A stretch of 6,036 bases of DNA from contig JAAYYX010000119.1 of NCBI GenBank assembly GCA_012515135.1, positions 1 through 6,036 of the forward strand, given 5' to 3'. This DNA is from Clostridiales bacterium. GTDB lineage: Bacteria > Bacillota > Clostridia > Peptostreptococcales > Anaerovoracaceae. The notes beneath the pieces are model-generated. The model saw only the letters and a program-made list of their open reading frames with translations. It did no database searches and was not told where the DNA came from. Shown piece by piece: positions 1-4,654 of the stretch (within the stretch, counting starts at the first letter, position 1; each line of letters begins with the position of its first letter). Both the position numbers and the translations under genes were made by a program.

Positions 1-914
1 ATGTCATTTTCAGATTCAGCCAGGGCCCATGCTTCCGCCAGTATCAATTGTGTGACCAGTCCCGCCGGTCCCGGTGTGATCAATTCGGCTGCTGCCATCA
101 GTTCTGCTCTTTTTACCGGGTCTGAAAATATGTGTATATAATTGATCACATTTCTGAGAGAAAACAGCATGACTCTGAATTTACTTTTGTTTTCTCTGTC
201 ATCAAGACTTCCCGAAATTATATACTCTGCTTCATATGAAAAAAATGTTTCTCTGTTTATTTCCCTGTTCTGTGCGTTTTTGAAATTCATAAGTATATAG
301 CGATTTGTAAAATAATTCGTACTGCCTTTTTTGAGTGCATCCTGCCATGAAGATATACCTTCTTTTACAGTCTCCAATATGTTGCCGTTTTTGCTGAGCT
401 CCCCGGAAGGAAGACTATTGATCACTCTTTCATTTCTTAATATATGATCTCTATCTTTACTTTCTTCCTGTGAATTTTTTTCCGGATCATTATTTGTCGG
501 TTCCATAGTTCCGATGACATCATCCACCAGTCCTCTTGCAAAGGCATATTTCATATAATCTGTCACAGCACTTTCGAAAATATCCACATTTGCCAGGGAA
601 TGCCTGCTGTTATCCACATCAAGAGACAGAAGCCTGACCCTTTCGTTTTTTTCAAAAGTGTAGTCTGCATAATATGAAAATTTTTCTTTTATTTCATGTT
701 CGTTTCCACGGAATGCAAAAATTCCGTATTCATCCATAAGCGCCTTATCGAATTCCGACAACACCGATCTGCCCGCCAGGTTGAGTATACTGTCTGAATA
801 CCCTGTTCCGGCGATTTTGCCCGCAGCGGTTATATATGCGAATACCAAAGAAAACATCACCGCTGTTATCATTATCAGAAATACTGACGCACTGCCTTTT
901 TTCCCAAAAACCAA
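1..914 (-). CDS. DUF5702-type / TadG-like membrane-anchored protein, 3' end cut by window edge
   Basis: An uninterrupted reading frame of 304 codons runs off the left edge, so the C-terminus is missing. I start it at TTG (914-912), which follows an AGGAG site by 7 bases and lies 11 bases after the tadE stop; there is no suitable ATG nearby. The N-terminus has a KKGSASVF motif followed by one membrane segment (about residues 10-35), like a Tad pseudopilin leader but with Phe rather than Glu at +5. Next come GRSVLSEFDKALMDEYGIFAF (residues 48-68, given in part: GRSVLSEFD then DEYGIFAF) and, near the visible end, SYEAEYIISG (226-235), an LR..NYIHI stretch (253-262) and AEAWALAES (293-301). From memory this motif order is that of the DUF5702 family, found beside Tad genes in Firmicutes. 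Most of the protein is predicted to be outside the membrane. Residues 136-165 are charged and probably a linker. The molecular role is unknown; an accessory role in pilus assembly or anchoring is inferred from position only. Confidence 0.85.
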   Translation of the reverse strand, partial: MVFGKKGSASVFLIMITAVMFSLVFAYITAAGKIAGTGYSDSILNLAGRSVLSEFDKALMDEYGIFAFRGNEHEIKEKFSYYADYTFEKNERVRLLSLDVDNSRHSLANVDIFESAVTDYMKYAFARGLVDDVIGTMEPTNNDPEKNSQEESKDRDHILRNERVINSLPSGELSKNGNILETVKEGISSWQDALKKGSTNYFTNRYILMNFKNAQNREINRETFFSYEAEYIISGSLDDRENKSKFRVMLFSLRNVINYIHIFSDPVKRAELMAAAELITPGPAGLVTQLILAEAWALAESEND

Positions 915-918
915 TATG

Positions 919-926
919 CCTCTCCT
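919..926 (-). promoter_or_regulatory. Ribosome binding site deciding a TTG start
   Basis: The minus strand reads AGGAGAGG here, and its first A is also the last base of the tadE TAA stop. Seven bases separate AGGAG from the TTG at 914-912. No ATG or GTG in this frame is comparably placed, which supports TTG initiation of the DUF5702-type gene and translational coupling to tadE. Confidence 0.75.
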
Positions 927-1336
927 TATTTGAAAAAATCCGAATAGCGTATATATTTTTTTTCATCTACTGAAAAAACTCTGCTCTCTTTTTTTTTCGA
1001 AAAAGAATTTTGCAGAAGGCCGCTCCTTCTGAACTTTATATCTTTTTCCGACAAAAAAACTTTTTTGAAATTATATGTGCCCGCATAAACCGTTATGTTT
1101 TGAGGTACATTTTTATAGGTCTTTACTGTTCCGGTTTCAGTCCCCATCTTTTCATTCAGTTTGAGATGCATAAGGGTATTCGTGGCCGTCTCATTGTACA
1201 TGAAAGAAAGTATATATATTACCGCCATAACTGACAGCATTATCAAAGGCAGAACAACTGCCGCTTCCACCATCGTTCCTCCTTTTTTGCAGTAGAGGAT
1301 ACTTGATGCCCGCAACTTTTTTTTCGGACGCGGCAT
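926..1336 (-). CDS. TadE-like pseudopilin
   Basis: This 136-residue protein has a basic N-terminus (residues 1-18) ending in KKG, then GTMVEAAVVLPLIML and one hydrophobic segment (about 25-46). Cleavage after Gly19 would put Glu24 at +5, matching the class III prepilin/TadE consensus for TadV/CpaA-type peptidases. The remainder (47-136) is polar and rich in Lys, and would be extracytoplasmic. TadE proteins are minor pilins of Flp/Tad pili, so this is probably a minor subunit of the fibre or its base. The ATG shares one base with the stop of the upstream Flp-like gene (TGATG), and a GGAGG site lies inside that gene's last codons. The tail is coded through two A-runs: nine A at 997-989 and eight A at 963-956. 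Assignment to the TadE family is good; the C-terminal part is not recognisable beyond that. Confidence 0.85.
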   Translation of the reverse strand: MPRPKKKLRASSILYCKKGGTMVEAAVVLPLIMLSVMAVIYILSFMYNETATNTLMHLKLNEKMGTETGTVKTYKNVPQNITVYAGTYNFKKVFLSEKDIKFRRSGLLQNSFSKKKESRVFSVDEKKYIRYSDFFK

Positions 1337-1512
1337 CAGAAACCTCCGTTTAGATTCTCAAAGGTTTTATTTATAAAACTTATTATCTCCGTTTTGAATA
1401 TCAAGCCCAGCACTATGGCAATGGCCACAAGTATGGCTACCTGCACCATTTCCATTCCTTTTCTGTTTTTCATTTTCGATCTCAGACTTTTGATCCTTTC
1501 TCTGTTTTTCAT
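1336..1512 (-). CDS. Flp1-like prepilin (major pilin candidate)
   Basis: This small gene of 58 codons plus stop fills the gap between the tadC-like gene and tadE. Its ATG (1512-1510) follows AAGGAGG by 6 bases. The protein has a 19-residue basic leader ending RKG, then MEMVQVAILVAIAIVLGLIF as the hydrophobic helix (about 23-39), and a short tail with KTEIISFINKTFENL. Size, leader and the tail pattern following the helix match the Flp1-like family of Gram-positive Tad loci. After cleavage at Gly19 the mature pilin would be only 39 residues. The residue at +5 is Gln24, where Glu is usual, and Glu21 sits at +2. A second in-frame ATG at codon 14 lies in a copy of the same 16 bp that carries the first start, but it lacks a strong ribosome binding site. 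It is the only Flp-like gene in the operon, so it is the likely fibre subunit; that role is inferred. Confidence 0.85.
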   Translation of the reverse strand: MKNRERIKSLRSKMKNRKGMEMVQVAILVAIAIVLGLIFKTEIISFINKTFENLNGGF

Positions 1513-1516
1513 TTTC
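1462..1516 (-). repeat. 16-bp direct repeat carrying two in-frame ATGs
   Basis: The 16-mer GAAAATGAAAAACAGA occurs at 1516-1501 and again at 1477-1462 on the minus strand, exactly 39 bp (13 codons) apart. Each copy codes MKNR. The first holds the annotated start of the Flp-like prepilin; the second lies just before the RKG cleavage site. A small tandem duplication that lengthened the leader would explain it. Confidence 0.85.
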
Positions 1517-1518
1517 TA

Positions 1519-1525
1519 CCTCCTT
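1519..1525 (-). promoter_or_regulatory. Strong ribosome binding site of the Flp-like prepilin gene
   Basis: AAGGAGG, 6 bases before the ATG and just after the tadC-like stop, is one of the strongest such sites in the operon. This fits a major subunit needed in excess over the platform proteins, though that is inference. It favours the first of the two duplicated ATGs as the start. Confidence 0.7.
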
Positions 1526-1529
1526 GTTA

Positions 1530-2615
1530 TCAACTCATATTCATCATGGCAGGCGCTATGGTTATCATGACCAATACGAGAAGAAGTATAACTAATGTAA
1601 AAGTGAGTTTTGTCTCTGCGATGCGCCCTTTTTCTTCAGCCTGCTTTTTTCTTGCAAACCAAAGGACTTCACTTTCCTGCTTGAGTTTTTTTACCAGCTC
1701 TGAACCTTTGCTTATGTTATCGCTTATTATGTTTGAAAATCTCATCATTTCACGTACGCCGCTTCTTTTTGCAAAAGTTCTCAGTTCTAAATGAAGAGAA
1801 CTGTTGGTCCCGCTGGTTTTTGTATGAATTTTATAAAGCTGATCATAAAAATATGTCCTGCTGTCCCCGTTCATTTTTTTGTGATCTTCGATCACTTTTT
1901 CGAATGCCTGATGTATGACTTCTCCCGCGTCCAGTAAAAGCACTATTTTATTTATGAATCCGGGAAGATCTTTTATGATAAAGGCTTTGGCCTCTTCTTC
2001 TTTTTTTGCTATATTTGAATAACGGTTTTTGTATAAAAAGAAAAAAACAAAAAAGCCGGCTGCCAGAATAAGAAAAGTGTTTGCGGAAGTCTTTTTCTTC
2101 CATATAAGCTTTGTTCCGTCGGGAAGTTCCAAAGGAAGTATGACCTTTGTTTTTTTTGTGTCCTCATTCAAAGCTCTGACCATTGAATTGATATTTCTTT
2201 TTAATCTTTCCTCTCTTGTCTCGTTTCTTATAAGACCCTCTTCCTGACGATCATTGCTTATGCCGCTGTTTTTAGGTTCTATGACGATCTCTAAGTCTTT
2301 GCTTATCTGTCCGTTTTCCCATACGGCTTTGACGCGGGTATCCATGACGGCGGACCTTTTGCCCTCCTTTGGTCTTTCAACTGATATGAGAACTCCGTTT
2401 TTATTTGTTTCGATTTCTGTGTCTGTCAGTATGCCGTTTACTATATTTATCATGACAGCGAAAAAGAATATCATGCCCGTAAAAATATAACGCCCAAGTA
2501 TTTTTTTCTGTTCGTTTTTGACAAGTTCGGTATGATCCCCTTCTCCGTAGAGATTTTCATATCTGGTCAGCATTACATCCTGTCCGGTGGAAAGAATGCC
2601 TTTTTTTATTTTCAT
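1530..2615 (-). CDS. tadC: TadC-like T2SS_F family platform protein with an inserted extracytoplasmic domain
   Basis: This is a 361-residue membrane protein. The C-terminal part (about 212-356) looks like a T2SS_F/GspF domain: KDLPGFINKIVLLLDAGE (215-232), an amphipathic helical region, ARKKQAEEKGR, and a final membrane segment (335-356). It would pair with TadB as the inner platform on which the ATPase acts. Unlike a plain TadC, it has an N-terminal cytoplasmic stretch (1-42), a membrane segment (43-63), then about 114 polar residues (64-177) before the next membrane segment (178-196). Positive charges (KKILGR before the first segment, KNRYSNIAKK after the second) place that insert outside the cell. 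The insert seems to have beta-rich parts, a charged helix (130-155) and a closing VILPLELPDGTKLIW. I recall similar inserts in clostridial Tad loci but cannot verify this. The ATG lies 3 bases after the tadB stop, with GAGG 8 bases upstream. Family assignment is good; the function of the insert is unknown. Confidence 0.82.
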   Translation of the reverse strand: MKIKKGILSTGQDVMLTRYENLYGEGDHTELVKNEQKKILGRYIFTGMIFFFAVMINIVNGILTDTEIETNKNGVLISVERPKEGKRSAVMDTRVKAVWENGQISKDLEIVIEPKNSGISNDRQEEGLIRNETREERLKRNINSMVRALNEDTKKTKVILPLELPDGTKLIWKKKTSANTFLILAAGFFVFFFLYKNRYSNIAKKEEEAKAFIIKDLPGFINKIVLLLDAGEVIHQAFEKVIEDHKKMNGDSRTYFYDQLYKIHTKTSGTNSSLHLELRTFAKRSGVREMMRFSNIISDNISKGSELVKKLKQESEVLWFARKKQAEEKGRIAETKLTFTLVILLLVLVMITIAPAMMNMS

Positions 2616-2618
2616 ATT

Positions 2619-3365
2619 TCAGACCTCGATCCTGGTGTATTTTATTGTAAGAAAATATGCAAAAAGTATTCCTGCAAGGGCCAGGGTCATGATCAGCCTT
2701 CCCTGGATCGTCAGATACATGACTTCAAGATAATCGGGTGAAAACACATTAAGCAATAATATGACAAGGACAGGCATTATACTTATTATTTTCCCTTCGA
2801 ACTGCTTTTGTGCCGTAAGTGTTTTGATTTCTCTTTCTATAGACATCTTATCCATTATCACCTCTGATGTGCTTTCAATGACTTTTTCCATATCCCCTCC
2901 GGTTTCTCTGCAGGCAAGATAGACATCCACAAAATTCCTTATATCTTCAAGGCAGCTTCTTCCCGCAAAATCAATAAGAAGTTTTTCTTCATTGTCTCTG
3001 TTTTCTGAAATACTTTTTACCATATAACGGAGCTCTCCCATAAGAGGAGTCTCGTCCTTATACATGAGTTTCAGATTTTCGAAGGCTTCCGCCAGGGCTT
3101 TTGCCATGTTTCTTCCGGTGGCCACTGATGCGGACAGGGAATAAAGCATATCTTTGAACTGTATAAGCAAAAATGCTCTTCTTTTTTCGGCCTTGTATCC
3201 GCTGTACTTTTCAAAAGCGAATAAAACCAGAAATCCGCACAGAAGGGAAAGAAAGATGCTGTTATAAAACAACAAACAGAGAGAAAAAGCCGAAATGTAG
3301 CCTATTGCAAAAAAATTTCTTCTTTCTTTATTTGACAGTTCATATGTGCCGTAATCCACATTCAT
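2619..3365 (-). CDS. tadB: TadB, T2SS_F family pilus platform protein
   Basis: This 248-residue membrane protein follows the ATPase gene with an ATGA overlap. Two hydrophobic segments lie at about 20-50. A cytoplasmic T2SS_F domain follows at about 65-190, including FKDMLYSLSASVATGRNMAKAL (70-91, in part) and the ETGGDMEKVIESTSEVI region (154-170). Two more membrane segments lie at about 194-209 and 222-241. This layout is that of TadB, which with TadC forms the membrane core of Flp/Tad pilus machines and couples to the TadA ATPase. It is somewhat shorter than many proteobacterial TadB proteins, lacking the long N-terminal extension. The paralogous neighbour is the tadC-like gene 3 bases downstream. 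Translation is probably coupled to the ATPase gene; an AAAGGA site sits about 11 bases before the ATG. Confidence 0.88.
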   Translation of the reverse strand: MNVDYGTYELSNKERRNFFAIGYISAFSLCLLFYNSIFLSLLCGFLVLFAFEKYSGYKAEKRRAFLLIQFKDMLYSLSASVATGRNMAKALAEAFENLKLMYKDETPLMGELRYMVKSISENRDNEEKLLIDFAGRSCLEDIRNFVDVYLACRETGGDMEKVIESTSEVIMDKMSIEREIKTLTAQKQFEGKIISIMPVLVILLLNVFSPDYLEVMYLTIQGRLIMTLALAGILFAYFLTIKYTRIEV

Positions 3366-4555
3366 TGATTTTTATATCCTTTCAGCTTTAATTTCTCTCT
3401 GTTTACCAGCCTGTTTCCCGTCCTTTCAAGGCCTTTTCCGGGAATATACTTGTATATGCTGTTCATTATTATCCTATCCTTCTCCACACCTTTGATTTCT
3501 GATATCTCCAGCACTTTTCTTTCTTTGTCCGTAAGTCTGCTAAGATGTATTATGATATCTATTCCTTCGGCTATTTGAGATCTTATGGCATCTATGGGGA
3601 AATCAGCGGCTTGCAGGAACATGGATTCCAGCCTTCTGAGCATGCCCTCTATGCTGTTTCCGTGTCCTGTGCTGAGGCTTCCGTCATGGCCGGTGTTCAT
3701 GGCCTGTATCATGTCCATTACTTCTTTTCCTCTGACTTCTCCGACTATTATTCTGTCCGGGCGCATCCGCAGACTGGTCTTTATAAGATGTTGCATGGTT
3801 ATTTGGCCCTTGCCCTGCACATTGGCATTTTTGCATTCCATGCGAACGATGTTCTTGATCCCCTTTATCTGAAGTTCGGCAGAGTCCTCGATGACTATTA
3901 TTCTCTCTTCTTTTGGTATGTAGTCTGTAAGCACATTTAAAAAAGTTGTTTTTCCGGAAGATGTACCGCCGCTTATGAAGCAGTTGTAGCCTGTCTCAAC
4001 CAGCATTTTCAGATAATCGGCGCATTCCTGTGTCAATGTTCCAAAGCCGATAAGATCCTTCATCGTAAAGGCTTTTTGAGGAAATTTTCTTATTGTAAGG
4101 ATAGGTCCGTTGAGGGCAATGTTTTTATATACTGCATTTATTCTTGATCCATCATGTAATCTGGCATCTACTATGGGATTCAGTTCGTTTATTTCCCTAT
4201 GGATCCCGGCAGCGGCACGCCTTATCACTTCCTCCAGATCTTCGGTTTTTTCGAATGATTCGCCGGTTTTTTCTATAATTCCGTTTCTTTCTACGAAAAT
4301 ATCATCTTTGCCGTTTACCATGATCTCGGATACAGTTTCATCATCCGCATAGGGCTGCAGTATATCAAGATCCTTTCTTATGGAATAGAATATCTTCATT
4401 ATCATCTTATGGCTTTCACCAATGTCACAAATGGAAAGACTGCCCCTTTCAAGTACATAATGTTCGATATAGGAAAGCACTTCTTCATCTGACATCTGTC
4501 CTTCTTTTGTACTTATTGCCCGTCTTATTTCCTTGGTCATTTCATTTACATTCAT
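3362..4555 (-). CDS. tadA: TadA/CpaF-type pilus assembly ATPase
   Basis: This 397-residue cytoplasmic secretion ATPase of the CpaF/TadA branch (T2SSE/VirB11-like) powers assembly of Flp/Tad pili. An N-terminal domain (about 1-165) contains DDETVSEIMVNG (71-82) and DARLHDGSRIN (130-140), typical of CpaF. The ATPase core has the Walker A GGTSSGKT (196-203), the Asp box VIEDSAELQ (221-229), the Walker B region RPDRIIVGEVRG (265-276, catalytic Glu273), and the His box TGHDGSLSTGHGNS (288-301). All key residues are present, so it should be active. The long disordered N-terminus of many CpaF proteins is absent. The ATG has AAGGA 10 bases upstream, and the predicted promoter leaves a leader of about 27 bases. 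It is the first gene of the operon, ahead of tadB, tadC-like, flp-like, tadE and DUF5702. The symbol cpaF is equally valid. Confidence 0.95.
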   Translation of the reverse strand: MNVNEMTKEIRRAISTKEGQMSDEEVLSYIEHYVLERGSLSICDIGESHKMIMKIFYSIRKDLDILQPYADDETVSEIMVNGKDDIFVERNGIIEKTGESFEKTEDLEEVIRRAAAGIHREINELNPIVDARLHDGSRINAVYKNIALNGPILTIRKFPQKAFTMKDLIGFGTLTQECADYLKMLVETGYNCFISGGTSSGKTTFLNVLTDYIPKEERIIVIEDSAELQIKGIKNIVRMECKNANVQGKGQITMQHLIKTSLRMRPDRIIVGEVRGKEVMDMIQAMNTGHDGSLSTGHGNSIEGMLRRLESMFLQAADFPIDAIRSQIAEGIDIIIHLSRLTDKERKVLEISEIKGVEKDRIIMNSIYKYIPGKGLERTGNRLVNREKLKLKGYKNQ

Positions 4556-4588
4556 TTGAATAATTTCCTTTTATTTCCTCTTTTTTAC

Positions 4589-4617
4589 ATTATAAAACAG
4601 CTGTAAATATTTTACAA
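4589..4617 (-). promoter_or_regulatory. Candidate sigma-70/sigma-A promoter of the tad operon
   Basis: On the minus strand the -35 box is TTGTAA (4617-4612, 4 of 6 to consensus), followed by 17 bp and a perfect -10 TATAAT (4594-4589). Transcription would begin near 4582, giving a leader of about 27 bases before the tadA ATG. It is the only well-spaced pair I found in the gap, and it sits between two genes of unrelated function. This is a reading of consensus only. Confidence 0.65.
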
Positions 4618-4624
4618 CTGTTTT
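4594..4624. repeat. 14-bp inverted repeat over the tad promoter (operator or terminator candidate)
   Basis: The arms AAAACAGCTGTAAA (4594-4607) and TTTACAACTGTTTT (4611-4624) are complementary except at one position, with a 3-base centre. On the minus strand that position is a G-U pair in RNA, so an antiporter transcript could fold a full stem ending in UUUU, but the stem is AT-rich and lacks a clean following T-run. As DNA it covers the whole -35 box and spacer and touches the -10 box of the predicted tad promoter, as a repressor operator would. On the plus strand the right arm continues into six T, but no gene on that strand would use it. Confidence 0.6.
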
Positions 4625-4654
4625 TTCCAAACTTTTCCATTTTATTTTACGGGA

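Noticed and set aside
745..966. 73-codon minus-strand frame starting with MKKNIYAIRIF
   Set aside because: It overlaps the end of tadE and the start of the DUF5702-type gene in a third frame. The DUF5702 frame is longer, runs unbroken to the edge and has family motifs and a good ribosome binding site, so this frame is a shadow.
989..997. Nine-A run (minus strand) inside tadE as a phase-variation tract
   Set aside because: Shifts at this run hit stop codons within about 10 codons in both other frames, so it would only truncate the tail by a few residues. A-runs are frequent in this AT-rich sequence, and there is no sign of selection.
1546..2741. Several plus-strand frames of 61-82 codons opposite the tadC-like and tadB genes
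   Set aside because: All are antisense to well-supported genes, lack ribosome binding sites of note and have Phe/Ser-rich compositions expected from antisense of Lys/Glu-rich proteins.
3545..3940. 131-codon plus-strand frame opposite the ATPase gene
   Set aside because: It is antisense to the conserved Walker A, Walker B and His box region of tadA. The peptide is rich in Tyr, His and Cys and resembles no family, so it reflects the codon pattern of the other strand.
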